Positions 43,661-53,044 of a stretch of 64,000 bases of DNA are shown here, piece after piece. A program made the position numbers and the translations under genes. Source of the DNA: Cognatitamlana onchidii. Lineage in GTDB: Bacteria; Bacteroidota; Bacteroidia; Flavobacteriales; Flavobacteriaceae. The stretch lies in NCBI RefSeq assembly GCF_004804355.1, contig NZ_SRWZ01000002.1, forward strand, positions 1-64,000. The letters run 5' to 3'. Position 1 is the first letter of the stretch, and the number at the start of each line of letters is the position of its first letter. Under the pieces are notes generated by a model. That model saw only the letters and a list, made by a program, of their open reading frames with translations. It did no database searches and had not been told where the DNA came from.

Positions 43661-45526
43661 TTAATCTTCCAGTTTTGCCGATAATTCGAACCAACGCTCT
43701 TCTTTTAGTTCTATAAGATCAATAATATCTTGCAGTTCATCAGACAACTCTTTAATAGTTTCTTGAGTTAAATCAGGATTGTTAAACTTGTCTTCCAGAG
43801 CTTTTTTGTCGTAAGCCAAAGACTTGAGTTTACTTTCAATATTTTTAAGTTCTTTTTCTTCGTTATAAGACAGTTTTGAGGCTGTATTTTGTTTCCAAGC
43901 GTTTTTTTCTTTTTTTGGCGTATCGTTGGTATTCGAAACAGCGGGTTGGCTATCTTCATAAACTCTAAAATCTGTATAACTGCCAGGGAAATCTTCAATC
44001 ACACCATTACCTCTAAAAACAAAAAGGTGGTCAATAACTTTATCCATAAAATACCGATCATGCGATACCACAATAATGCAGCCTGGAAAATCTAAAAGAA
44101 AGCTTTCTAACACGTTAAGCGTCACAATATCCAGATCGTTGGTAGGTTCGTCCAGTATTAAAAAATTGGGGTTTTGAATTAAAACCGTACATAGGTACAG
44201 ACGTTTACGTTCTCCGCCACTAAGTTTTTCAACATAATCGTATTGTTTTTTTCTGCTAAATAAGAAGCGTTCAAGAAGCTGTTGGGCACTTATTTGTCGT
44301 CCTTTTTTTAAAGGGATGTAATCGCCAAATGCTTTGATAACATCAATTACCTTTTGTTCTGGTTTTATGGTAATACCATGTTGAGTGTAGTATCCAAACT
44401 TAACGGTATCTCCCTTAATCACTTTACCAGCATCGGGTGCTAAGGATTGTGTAAGGAGGTTTAAAAAGGTGGTTTTTCCGGTTCCGTTTTTCCCAATTAT
44501 ACCCACACGTTCGCCTTTTTTAAAAGTATATTCAAATCCATTTAAAATGGTTTTGTCTTTAAAGGCTTTAGACACCTTATGGAACTCTAGTATCTTGCTT
44601 CCTAGTCGCTCCATATTAAGTTCGAGCTGAATCTCGTGTTCTGTGCGTCGTTGGTGTACTTTATGTTTAATTTCGAAAAAATCATCGATACGTGATTTTG
44701 ATTTAGTGGTTCGTGCTTTGGGTTGCCGGCGCATCCACTCGAGTTCTTTTTTAAACAGCTGTTTGGTTTTGCCAGCCTCTGCAGCTTCTCGCTCTTTTCG
44801 TTCGGCACGTTTTTCCAGATAGTAGCTGTAATTGCCCTTGTAAGGATAAAGCTTTCCTTGATCGAGTTCGATAATCTCGTTACAAACACGTTCTAAAAAA
44901 TACCGATCGTGTGTCACCATAAAAAGGGTCATGTTTTCTTTAGCAAAAAAGGCTTCCAGCCATTCAATCATTTCTAAATCTAGGTGGTTGGTGGGCTCAT
45001 CTAGAATAAGTAAATCGGGTTTGTTAATAAGGGCGTTGGCTAAGGCAAGGCGTTTTTTTTGTCCGCCCGACAGGGTGCTTACTTTTTGACTTAAATTTTC
45101 AAGTTTTAACTTAAATAGAATTTGCTTGTACAGGGTTTCAAAATCCCAAGCTTGATGATGCTCCATGGCATCAAAGGCTTTTTGGTAAGTTTCAGTGTCC
45201 TCAGGGTTTAATAGCGCTTTTTCGTAATCTGTTATGACTTCTAAAATGGGGTTTTCACTAGCCAATATGGTTTCCTCAATACTTAAGGTTGTATCAAATT
45301 TAGGATCTTGAGAAAGAAAAGAAACTTTAATGTCTTTTCTGTAAATCACATGGCCAGAATCTGGGGTGTCCTCGGCAGAAAGGATATTTAATATCGAGGT
45401 TTTTCCAGTACCATTCTTAGCTACAAAGGCTATTTTTTGATCTTTATGTACGCTAAAGGAAAGATCTTCAAACAGTGTGAGTTCTCCGTAGGATTTTGAT
45501 ATATTTTCTACTGTTAAATAATTCAA
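43661..45526 (-). CDS. ABC-F family ATPase (Uup/EttA-like)
   Basis: 621 residues when read from the TTG at 45526, which gives the family start LNYLTVENISKSYG. The frame is open further upstream to an ATG at 45592, but that adds 22 unrelated residues. It has two ABC domains with GKNGTGKT Walker A motifs, LSGGQKKRL and LSGGERKRL signatures, a linker between them, no membrane segments, and a C-terminal coiled coil of the Uup type. ABC-F proteins act on ribosomes. Divergent from the glycan locus. Confidence 0.93.
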   Translation of the reverse strand: MNYLTVENISKSYGELTLFEDLSFSVHKDQKIAFVAKNGTGKTSILNILSAEDTPDSGHVIYRKDIKVSFLSQDPKFDTTLSIEETILASENPILEVITDYEKALLNPEDTETYQKAFDAMEHHQAWDFETLYKQILFKLKLENLSQKVSTLSGGQKKRLALANALINKPDLLILDEPTNHLDLEMIEWLEAFFAKENMTLFMVTHDRYFLERVCNEIIELDQGKLYPYKGNYSYYLEKRAERKEREAAEAGKTKQLFKKELEWMRRQPKARTTKSKSRIDDFFEIKHKVHQRRTEHEIQLELNMERLGSKILEFHKVSKAFKDKTILNGFEYTFKKGERVGIIGKNGTGKTTFLNLLTQSLAPDAGKVIKGDTVKFGYYTQHGITIKPEQKVIDVIKAFGDYIPLKKGRQISAQQLLERFLFSRKKQYDYVEKLSGGERKRLYLCTVLIQNPNFLILDEPTNDLDIVTLNVLESFLLDFPGCIIVVSHDRYFMDKVIDHLFVFRGNGVIEDFPGSYTDFRVYEDSQPAVSNTNDTPKKEKNAWKQNTASKLSYNEEKELKNIESKLKSLAYDKKALEDKFNNPDLTQETIKELSDELQDIIDLIELKEERWFELSAKLED

Positions 45527-45548
45527 AATGTAATATTTTTTGCAAATA

Positions 45549-45573
45549 ACGGACAAAAAACCAAAAAGTCCGT
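45549..45573. promoter_or_regulatory. Inverted repeat between ABC-F and glycan locus
   Basis: ACGGAC (45549-45554) and GTCCGT (45568-45573), 6-bp perfect arms spaced by 13 bases, with AAT/ATT flanks. It lies between the divergent start regions and could be an operator or an mRNA hairpin. Confidence 0.5.
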
Positions 45574-45579
45574 CATTAG

Positions 45580-45610
45580 TTTCATGGTTCAAGGCTAAAA
45601 CTTATATTTG
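45580..45610 (+). promoter_or_regulatory. Promoter of the polysaccharide locus
   Basis: TTTC (45580-45583), a 19-base spacer and TATATTTG (45603-45610). The -7 box is a perfect match and the -33 box differs by one base. The first gene starts 22 bases downstream. Confidence 0.75.
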
Positions 45611-45631
45611 TGAAAAATCAAACAGCCTTAA

Positions 45632-46426
45632 ATGAAGCGCAAATTTCTGGTAGTAATTATCTTGATTAATGTGGTGTTGGTCTCTTGTATTCCAACCAAA
45701 AAGTTAACCTATATACAACCTACAGAAGCGGCCATTGACTCTTTAATGGTGATACAAGAAAAGCAAGCACCATATCGTATACAAGTACACGATATTTTAA
45801 ATATAAGAGTTAAAGCCTTGGATCAAGAGAGTGTTCAAATTTTTAACCCAGTTGGGGAGGAAAATTTAAATGCCAATGGTGAGGAACGGGCTTATTTCGA
45901 TGGGTTTTCGGTGGACATTCACGGAAACATTCGCATTCCTTTGTTAGGCAATGTGAATGTTTTGGGCTACACCACTGAGGAACTAGAAAAGCTTCTTGAA
46001 AAGAAGCTGTTAGATGAGCAGTTTAAGGAGGCAGCCAATATATTTGTTTCTGTAAAACTAACAGGCTTGTTGTATACGGTTACAGGGGAGGTTAATGCAC
46101 CAGGTTCAGAAACGATATATCAAAATAGACTGAACATCTTTGAAGCCCTTGCTAATGCTGGTGATATTACCACAGTGGGGAATAGAGAGGATGTGATGAT
46201 TATACGGCAGTATCCGGAAGGTCAAAAGGTACATCATTTAAATTTGCTTAAAGATGATGTTATGAAATCGCAGTATTACTATATTCAGCCTAATGATATT
46301 ATCTATGTAAAGCCCTTAAAACAAAAGTCTTGGGGTGTGGGCTCTACGGGTAGAGAGACCTTACTTTTTGTGTTGTCTATGTTAACCTTTGTGTCCACGA
46401 CAATTTTGTTAATTGATAGACTTTAA
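45632..46426 (+). CDS. Polysaccharide export lipoprotein (Wza-like)
   Basis: 264 residues. Lipoprotein signal ending VLVSC (Cys19). The Poly_export domain starts at QAPYRIQVHDILNIRV (about 45-65) and includes GNIRIPLLGNVNVLGYT. An SLBB domain follows (about 150-225, YTVTGEVNAPGSETIY). A C-terminal hydrophobic segment (about 240-262) could cross a membrane. It should form the outer-membrane pore for the glycan with the Wzc-like protein, which starts immediately downstream. Confidence 0.93.
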   Translation: MKRKFLVVIILINVVLVSCIPTKKLTYIQPTEAAIDSLMVIQEKQAPYRIQVHDILNIRVKALDQESVQIFNPVGEENLNANGEERAYFDGFSVDIHGNIRIPLLGNVNVLGYTTEELEKLLEKKLLDEQFKEAANIFVSVKLTGLLYTVTGEVNAPGSETIYQNRLNIFEALANAGDITTVGNREDVMIIRQYPEGQKVHHLNLLKDDVMKSQYYYIQPNDIIYVKPLKQKSWGVGSTGRETLLFVLSMLTFVSTTILLIDRL

Positions 46427-46430
46427 AGGG

Positions 46431-48908
46431 ATGACTGAGTATAATTCAAAACATATGGAAGAAGAAGGCGCCAGTTTCGCGTTCGATTTTCAAGGCTTTT
46501 TCTTCAAAATTATAAGTTATTGGAAACTGTTTGCAATCTCGGTAGTGTTGGGGTTGCTCACGGCCTATTTTATTAATGTAAGAAAGCAGAATATTTACAA
46601 GTTAGGGTCCCTTATTTCTATTGAAAATGATAAAAGTCCCTTTTCTACAGCTACTACCAGTATCTCTTTTAATTGGGGAGGCGTTTCTGGTAAAGTAGGT
46701 CAGGTTATGACCAGCTTGAAGACCAGAACACACAATGAAAAGGTGGTAGATTCTTTAAAACTGTATTTGGACTATCTTGAAGAGGGTAAATACCAGAAAA
46801 TAGATGTTTATAAAAAAGTCCCTTTCGTATTTAAGCCTAATTTAGACGCCCCACAATTGCTTAATCAGTTTATCGGCATCCGATTTGTGGATGAAATGAG
46901 TTTTGAGGTATTTACTGAATTTGAACAAAATCAAGGCAAGGGCCAGTTATATGCAACAAAAGAATTTGAAACTATTTTTAACCTACCTGTAGGGCCTTTT
47001 AGTAAAACATATAGGGTTGGAGAGTCTGTTGTACTCCCATTTTTAAATGGTGTTTTAGACTTAAATGGCTTCATTATAAAACCCAACGCTGAGTATTTTT
47101 TGAGGTTTAAGAGCTTTGATAAAGTGGTTAATAGCTTTCAAAATAGTATCAGGGTAGGCGCTTTTGAAAAATCTACATCCATTATTCAATTATCCCTTTT
47201 AGGTCATAATAAAAATAAAATAGTTGACTTTTTAAATACGACTTCAGCTATTTTAAGTCAAACCGATTTAGAGCGCAAGAATATTTATGCTACCAACACC
47301 ATAAACTTTATTGACAGCACCTTGTCATCGGTAGATATGAATATCAGGAGTGTTAGTGAAAAAATGGACCGCTTCAGAAAAAAGAATGATATTGTTGATG
47401 TGGAAGGTGATATGGAAAAAGCATCACTTAATCTTCAGGTCTTAGAAACCCAACAAGAAGAGATTCGAGTAAAGCTAAATTATTTAAATTCTTTAGAAAA
47501 TTACCTAAGAACAGAAACTGATTACTCAGGTATAGCGGCTCCAACTTCGGTAGGAATTGATGAGGTAAATATTGTAGCTAGTGTAGCCAGAATTATTGCC
47601 TTGTCAACGGAACGAAAAACAAGAGAATATACAATAAGAGAAGAATCCAGTATTTTTAGAAATATTGACCGTCAAATTGATGCGGAGAAAAATGTACTTT
47701 TAGCTACCATTAGTTCCACTCAAAACACCTTGAATGGGCAGCTTAAATCATTAAACAAAACCATAGGTGCTATTGAAAACAGATTGTCAAGTCTGCCTAA
47801 TGACCAGCAAGAGTATTTAAAAATACAGCGCCAACTAAATGTAAGTCAAGCGGCTTATGATCAATATATCGCCAAGCGCAGTGAGGCTGCTATCGCTAGG
47901 GCAGCAAACATTTCTGATATTACTATAGTTGATGAAGCTAAAGATATTGGTGCAGGCTTAGTGGGCCCAGATACCTCCTTGAATTATATGATGGGGATTT
48001 TGGCAGGGCTATTTATACCCTTGGTAATACTCTTTATTGTATATGTTCTGGATAATACCATTCATGGCGTAGAAGAAGTGAAGCGCTTATCTAATATTCC
48101 TATTTTAGGAGTTGTGGGTAAAGACAAGCATAAAAACAACTTGGTGGTTTATGAAAAACCAAAATCAGCAGTAGCAGAATCGTTTAGAGCCATACGTTCC
48201 AGTTTACAATTTGTACTTAAAAATAATGAAGCTGCACATGCTGCCAAAACCATATTAATAACATCATCTATAAGTGGCGAAGGTAAAACCTTTTGTTCTA
48301 TTAACATGTCTACTATCCATGCCTTATCAGGCAAGAAAACGATTTTAGTAGGTTTGGATTTAAGAAAACCCAAGATATTTGATGATTTCAATCTCACTAA
48401 TAACAAGGGAGTGGTCAATTATTTGATTGAAGAACACAGTTTAGAAGAGATCACAAATACCACGGCTATCGAAAATTTAGACATCATCACAGCGGGACCT
48501 GTTCCGCCTAACCCCTCTGAATTATTGATTAGTGAACGCATGGATACCTTTATAGAGGTGCTTAAGTCAAAATATGATGTGATTATTTTAGATAGCCCAC
48601 CTTTAGGAATAGTAACCGATGCTCAAGACTTAACTAAGTATGCCGATACCAATATATTTATGCTTAGAGTTAACTATACTAAAAAGGGGATGCTGCAGTT
48701 TATAAATGCTAAATATCAAGCTAAGGAAATTAAAAATTTAAGTTTTATTTTAAACTTTTACAAGCTTAGTAAGAGTAAAAATATGGGTTATGGCTATGGC
48801 TATGGCTACGGTTATGGCTATGGGGTTTATGGTTCTAGTTACCATGAGAGCCCTAAAAAGAAAGGTTTTATTCAGAAGTTAAAACAAAAAATGAAACGCA
48901 AGGCTTAA
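46431..48908 (+). CDS. Polysaccharide co-polymerase / tyrosine autokinase (Wzc-like)
   Basis: About 825 residues. A Wzz domain with a transmembrane segment (about 28-48 and 525-545) flanks a long coiled periplasmic region. The cytoplasmic BY-kinase domain has Walker A SSISGEGKTF (about 615), Walker A' LVGLDLRKPK and Walker B VIILDSPP. The C-terminus is a tyrosine-rich tail with six consecutive GY pairs (48785-48827). A TTG at 46413 would extend it by six residues and overlap the previous gene. It controls chain length and export by autophosphorylation. Confidence 0.93.
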   Translation: MTEYNSKHMEEEGASFAFDFQGFFFKIISYWKLFAISVVLGLLTAYFINVRKQNIYKLGSLISIENDKSPFSTATTSISFNWGGVSGKVGQVMTSLKTRTHNEKVVDSLKLYLDYLEEGKYQKIDVYKKVPFVFKPNLDAPQLLNQFIGIRFVDEMSFEVFTEFEQNQGKGQLYATKEFETIFNLPVGPFSKTYRVGESVVLPFLNGVLDLNGFIIKPNAEYFLRFKSFDKVVNSFQNSIRVGAFEKSTSIIQLSLLGHNKNKIVDFLNTTSAILSQTDLERKNIYATNTINFIDSTLSSVDMNIRSVSEKMDRFRKKNDIVDVEGDMEKASLNLQVLETQQEEIRVKLNYLNSLENYLRTETDYSGIAAPTSVGIDEVNIVASVARIIALSTERKTREYTIREESSIFRNIDRQIDAEKNVLLATISSTQNTLNGQLKSLNKTIGAIENRLSSLPNDQQEYLKIQRQLNVSQAAYDQYIAKRSEAAIARAANISDITIVDEAKDIGAGLVGPDTSLNYMMGILAGLFIPLVILFIVYVLDNTIHGVEEVKRLSNIPILGVVGKDKHKNNLVVYEKPKSAVAESFRAIRSSLQFVLKNNEAAHAAKTILITSSISGEGKTFCSINMSTIHALSGKKTILVGLDLRKPKIFDDFNLTNNKGVVNYLIEEHSLEEITNTTAIENLDIITAGPVPPNPSELLISERMDTFIEVLKSKYDVIILDSPPLGIVTDAQDLTKYADTNIFMLRVNYTKKGMLQFINAKYQAKEIKNLSFILNFYKLSKSKNMGYGYGYGYGYGYGVYGSSYHESPKKKGFIQKLKQKMKRKA

Positions 48909-48939
48909 TTATTACCCAATAAAACAAACCTATTTTACT

Positions 48940-49785
48940 TTGAAAAACGAGTGGTTATATACAATTTCGGCAAAAAAGAAATTAATAGATTTTAATTTTA
49001 AAGAAATATGGCAGTATCGAGATTTACTATTACTGTTTGTAAAACGTGATGTGATTACGGTTTATAAACAAACCGTTTTAGGGCCTTTATGGTATGTGAT
49101 TCAGCCCTTATTTACTACCGTAATTTTTACCTTAGTATTTAACACGATTGCCAATATCGATACCGGTGGTATCCCGCCGTTTTTATTCAATTTGGCGGGT
49201 GTGGTATCTTGGAATTATTTTAAAGAGTGCCTAACTGGAACGGCAGATACCTTTAAGAAGAATCAGGCTGTTTTTGGTAAGGTCTATTTTCCAAGAGTCG
49301 TTATGCCCTTGTCTATTGTTTTATCTAATCTTATAAAATTTGGCATTCAATTAGCCATTTTTGTGGCATTCTATTTATATTTTGTTTTTCAGGGTAGCTC
49401 CGTAAGGCCCAATTTATACGCCCTGTTTTTTCCAGTTATTGTAATAGTTATGGCTTTATTAGGCTTAGGCTTAGGTATGATTATTTCTTCTATGGTAACA
49501 AAATATAGAGATTTATCGTTTTTGTTAAACTTTGGGGTACAATTACTCATGTATGTGTCTTTGGTTACGCTGCCTTATAGTTTGTTTGCCAATAATGGGT
49601 TTGCTTGGGCGGTAGATTATAACCCGATGGCCTATGTTATTGAGTTTTCACGTTTTGTGTTGCTGGGAGAGGGTACAACCTCTATGTTTGGTGTGGTTTA
49701 TACCTTATGCTTTGCTGCTGGGGTGTTTTTATTAGGAGTTTTAGTTTTTAATAAGACCGAGAAGAGTTTTATTGATACGATTTAG
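48940..49785 (+). CDS. Polysaccharide ABC exporter permease (Wzm-like)
   Basis: 281 residues from a TTG start, with six hydrophobic segments and the ABC-2 motif LFVKRDVITVYKQTVLGPLWYVIQP that marks O-antigen/teichoic acid exporters. It forms the inner-membrane channel for an undecaprenyl-linked glycan. Its ATPase partner is the Wzt-like protein, separated from it by a 116-residue gene and about 530 bp of low-complexity sequence. Confidence 0.93.
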   Translation: MKNEWLYTISAKKKLIDFNFKEIWQYRDLLLLFVKRDVITVYKQTVLGPLWYVIQPLFTTVIFTLVFNTIANIDTGGIPPFLFNLAGVVSWNYFKECLTGTADTFKKNQAVFGKVYFPRVVMPLSIVLSNLIKFGIQLAIFVAFYLYFVFQGSSVRPNLYALFFPVIVIVMALLGLGLGMIISSMVTKYRDLSFLLNFGVQLLMYVSLVTLPYSLFANNGFAWAVDYNPMAYVIEFSRFVLLGEGTTSMFGVVYTLCFAAGVFLLGVLVFNKTEKSFIDTI

Positions 49786-49961
49786 TGGTGAGAAGTTAGA
49801 AGTGAAACGTGAGTTGTGAAATGTGAAAGGAGAAGTACAAAATTAAAAGTAAAGGTATAAAGAGAAGCTAAGGAATGAAAAAATAATAAAAAATATAAAG
49901 GTTTCTTGACAACATGGCTAAATATAAATTACTAACAAGCTGCTCACTATAAAAATAAGTT
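49786..49961. other. Low-complexity GTGA/AAGT-rich DNA before the four-helix gene
   Basis: Short imperfect repeats of the type GTGAGAAGTTAGAAGTGAAACGTGAG run through the first half. No coding frame or signal. Similar DNA follows the four-helix gene, so together they bracket it. Confidence 0.55.
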
Positions 49962-50312
49962 ATGGATCATAAAGATTTAGAGGTTTGGAAAAAGAGCATG
50001 AATTTGGTGGAATCCGTTTACGCGTTTACTTCAAATTTTCCTTCTGAAGAACGTTATGGGTTGTTAAGTCAAATACGAAGAGCAGCGGTTTCAGTACCCT
50101 CAAATGTAGTTGAAGGAGCTGCACGAAAAGGAGATAAGGAATTGGTTCAGTTTTTAATGATAGCGCTAGGGTCATTGGCTGAACTAGAAACACAGTATCT
50201 ATTATCATCAATAAGATTAAAGTTTGGGGTCGTAAATAAAGAATTAGAAGACTTTATGATAGCCGTGAAGAAACTGTTTTTAGGGTTTGGAAACTATATA
50301 TTGAATAAGTGA
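49962..50312 (+). CDS. Four-helix-bundle protein (23S rRNA intervening-sequence family)
   Basis: 116 residues starting MDHKDLEVWKKSMNLVESVYAFT and containing LLSQIRRAAVSVPSNVVEGAARKG, the signature of the four-helix-bundle (TIGR02436, S23/IVP) family. The family was first seen inside 23S rRNA intervening sequences but is scattered in Bacteroidota genomes. It splits the wzm and wzt genes and is flanked by purine-rich low-complexity DNA. That suggests a mobile insertion. No role in export is known. Confidence 0.9.
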   Translation: MDHKDLEVWKKSMNLVESVYAFTSNFPSEERYGLLSQIRRAAVSVPSNVVEGAARKGDKELVQFLMIALGSLAELETQYLLSSIRLKFGVVNKELEDFMIAVKKLFLGFGNYILNK

Positions 50313-50663
50313 ATAGGGCGTAGTGAGAAGTGGAATGGTTGCCAGTGAGTGGTGAATAATGAAGTGTGAGTGGTAAATAGGAAAAAGTTAATAGTAGATG
50401 GTGAATTGTCTCGGCGAGTTTTATGTTTGTAGTATTAATTAAATTTGAAGTTTCAATCCATTATAAGGTTTGGAATTTAATACCGCGTTAAAAAAAATGA
50501 ATTAAGAAGAAATGATTAGCTTATATAGAAAAAAATCAGAACAAAAAACAACCTTTAGGCTGTCTGCTTTACAGAGTGCTATGTCTTCTATGGGTAATTT
50601 AAGTGTCGTTTTGTTATCGATAAGTAAAACTATTCATCACTCAATAACATTTGTTCACTATTA
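50313..50663. other. 351-bp gap with low-complexity repeats
   Basis: The first 100 bases are GTGAGTGGTGAATA-type imperfect repeats; the last 35 bases (near 50628-50663) resemble their reverse complement. In between, a 50-codon frame at 50512-50664 would overlap the wzt start (TAATG), but its composition is unlike the neighbours and its 3' end lies in the repeat. I see no promoter. Confidence 0.5.
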
Positions 50664-51911
50664 ATGAAAGATATCATTTTAAAAGTAGAAAATATATCTA
50701 AGCAATACCGTTTAGGAACTATTGGTACGGGTACTATAAGTCACGATTTAAATAGATGGTGGCATAGGATGAGAGGTAAAGAAGACCCCTATTTAAAGAT
50801 TGGCGAGACTAACGATAGAGCCACTAAAGGGAAATCGCAGTATGCCTGGGCCTTAAAAGATATTAGTTTTGAGGTAGAACGTGGTGAGGTGCTAGGTATT
50901 ATAGGTAAAAACGGCGCTGGTAAATCGACCTTATTAAAAATACTATCTAAAGTTACAGGACCTACCACCGGCGAAATAAAAACAAAAGGACGCATCGCTT
51001 CGCTACTGGAAGTAGGTACAGGGTTTCACCCAGAAATGACGGGGAAAGAAAATGTGTTTTTAAATGGCGCTATTCTGGGGATGACCAAAGCCGAAATTAA
51101 CAGTAAATTATACGAAATAATAGAGTTTTCTGGATGCCAGCGTTACATAGATACACCGGTTAAACGCTATTCCTCTGGGATGAAAGTGCGTTTAGCCTTT
51201 GCGGTGGCGGCGTTTTTAGAGCCCGATATTTTGGTGGTCGATGAGGTTTTAGCGGTTGGTGATGCGGAGTTCCAGAAAAAAGCGATTGGTAAGATGCAGG
51301 ATATTAGTAAAGGCGATGGCAGAACTGTTTTGTTTGTGAGTCATAATATGGCGGCTGTTAAAGACCTTTGTACAAGAGGTGTTGTTTTAGTTGATGGTAA
51401 AATTGATTTTCAAGGTAATGTTGATTCTTGTATAGATTTCTATTTGAAAAATGAAAAAGCCCAAAAAATATATAACAAAAAGGGGCATTGCAATAGTAAT
51501 TATGTTGCACGAGTCTTTATTACTGATGATTTGGGGGATGAAGTGGAAAGAGCTATTCAAAGGAGCGAAAAAATTTACTTAAACTTTGAACTTTACATTA
51601 ATGATGCTACAGATGTTTACTTCGGAAGCACTCTATTATCGAATTTAAACGACCCAATAATCTCTCTTCCATTCGATAATAAATTCATCAATACAGGGTT
51701 TGTTCATATAAAAATATTATTACCAACTAAGAACTTAAAGGGAGGAGAATATTTTGTTGAAGCAGCTTTATGGAATAAAGGAGAAGTGTTTGATAGAAAA
51801 GATGATTTTATTTCATTTGTGATAATTGGTGATACAGTCATAGAAAAGTCAGGTGAAAATATTAAAGGTTATTTGATAAGTGATGAGGTATGGAAAATAA
51901 AAAGTATTTAG
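50664..51911 (+). CDS. Polysaccharide ABC exporter ATPase with glycan-binding domain (Wzt-like)
   Basis: 415 residues. The ATPase domain (1-250) has Walker A IIGKNGAGKST (about 82-92), signature YSSGMKVRL, Walker B ILVVDEVLA and the H-loop FVSHNM. The C-terminal region (about 270-410) is a Wzt-C-like beta sandwich, which in known cases recognises the non-reducing end of the finished glycan. That implies a chain with a specific terminal modification. It overlaps glf by 22 bp. Confidence 0.92.
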   Translation: MKDIILKVENISKQYRLGTIGTGTISHDLNRWWHRMRGKEDPYLKIGETNDRATKGKSQYAWALKDISFEVERGEVLGIIGKNGAGKSTLLKILSKVTGPTTGEIKTKGRIASLLEVGTGFHPEMTGKENVFLNGAILGMTKAEINSKLYEIIEFSGCQRYIDTPVKRYSSGMKVRLAFAVAAFLEPDILVVDEVLAVGDAEFQKKAIGKMQDISKGDGRTVLFVSHNMAAVKDLCTRGVVLVDGKIDFQGNVDSCIDFYLKNEKAQKIYNKKGHCNSNYVARVFITDDLGDEVERAIQRSEKIYLNFELYINDATDVYFGSTLLSNLNDPIISLPFDNKFINTGFVHIKILLPTKNLKGGEYFVEAALWNKGEVFDRKDDFISFVIIGDTVIEKSGENIKGYLISDEVWKIKSI

Positions 51912-53038
51912 TAGTTGGTGCAGGTTTTAGTGGTGCGGTTATTTCTAGAAAATTAGCCGAAAAGGGATTTAATGTTATTTGTATAGACAAAAGAAATCAT
52001 ATAGCAGGAAACTGTCATACAGAAAGACATAAATTGACAAATATAATGGTTCATAAATATGGCCCTCATATATTTAATACAAATAATAAAGATGTTTGGG
52101 ATTTTGTAAATAGTTATGGGGAACTAATGCCTTATAAAAACAAGGTAATAGCAAATACGGAAAGGGGAGTGTTTTCTTTGCCTATGAACTTATTAACTAT
52201 AAACCAGTTTTTCAAAGTTAAATTAAAACCGAATGAGGTTGAAGGGTTTTTAAAATCAAAAATAGTTGATATTAAGGAACCCAAAAATTTTGAAGAACAG
52301 GCACTAAGCATGCTAGGAAACGAATTGTATTACAATTTTTTTCATGGATATACAAAAAAACAGTGGGGATGTGACCCAAAGGAGCTGCCAGCTTCAATTT
52401 TAAAAAGGTTACCTGTTAGGTTTAATTATAATGATAATTATTATAATTCAAAATATCAAGGAATCCCAAAGGATGGTTACACTGCAATGGTTGGCAATAT
52501 TCTAAATCATGATAATATTCAGCTTGAATTGGAGAAGGAATATACCAGAAGTATGAATCAAGATTTTGATCATGTTTTTTATACAGGCCCAATTGATGGG
52601 TATTTTGACAATAAATATGGTAGATTGGGGTATCGAACCGTTTATTTTAAAGAGGAGTCTTTTAAAGGAGACTATCAAGGAAATGCTGTAATTAATTACT
52701 GTGAGGAGAACGTTAAATATACAAGGGTTCATGAGCATAAGCATTTTGCTCCATGGGAAAACCATGATGACACCGTTGTTTTAAAAGAGTTTAGTAAGGA
52801 AACAGAACAAAATGATGACCCTTATTACCCAAAGAGGTTGCCAGCTGATTTGAAGCTTTTAAGGCTATATAAAAACGAAATTGATAATAGTAATTCTAAT
52901 GTTTCATTTGTTGGTAGACTAGCAACTTATCGCTATTTAGATATGGATAAGGTTATAGAGGAAGCTCTGGAGTATGCTAACTATTTTATCGAGTGTATAG
53001 ACTCTCAAAAGAGAGTTGATAAATTATTTTCAAAATAA
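51890..53038 (+). CDS. glf: UDP-galactopyranose mutase
   Basis: 382 residues, typical length. The FAD-binding motif LVVGAGFSGAVISRKLAEKG is at the N-terminus. HKYGPHIFNTNNKDVWDFV, the YTKKQWGCDPKELPASILKRLPVR active-site segment and the C-terminal GRLATYRYLDMDKVIEEAL are all present. It converts UDP-galactopyranose to UDP-galactofuranose, so the glycan probably contains galactofuranose. The start codon is inside the wzt gene. Confidence 0.96.
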   Translation: MENKKYLVVGAGFSGAVISRKLAEKGFNVICIDKRNHIAGNCHTERHKLTNIMVHKYGPHIFNTNNKDVWDFVNSYGELMPYKNKVIANTERGVFSLPMNLLTINQFFKVKLKPNEVEGFLKSKIVDIKEPKNFEEQALSMLGNELYYNFFHGYTKKQWGCDPKELPASILKRLPVRFNYNDNYYNSKYQGIPKDGYTAMVGNILNHDNIQLELEKEYTRSMNQDFDHVFYTGPIDGYFDNKYGRLGYRTVYFKEESFKGDYQGNAVINYCEENVKYTRVHEHKHFAPWENHDDTVVLKEFSKETEQNDDPYYPKRLPADLKLLRLYKNEIDNSNSNVSFVGRLATYRYLDMDKVIEEALEYANYFIECIDSQKRVDKLFSK

Positions 53039-53044
53039 TAAGTT

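Noticed and set aside
45527-45592. 22-residue N-terminal extension of the ABC-F protein
   Set aside because: Unrelated to the family and lies over the inverted repeat; TTG at 45526 gives the conserved start.
50512-50664. 50-codon frame ending one base into wzt (TAATG)
   Set aside because: Composition unlike neighbours, no promoter, and its 3' end lies in low-complexity repeat; kept only as a note.
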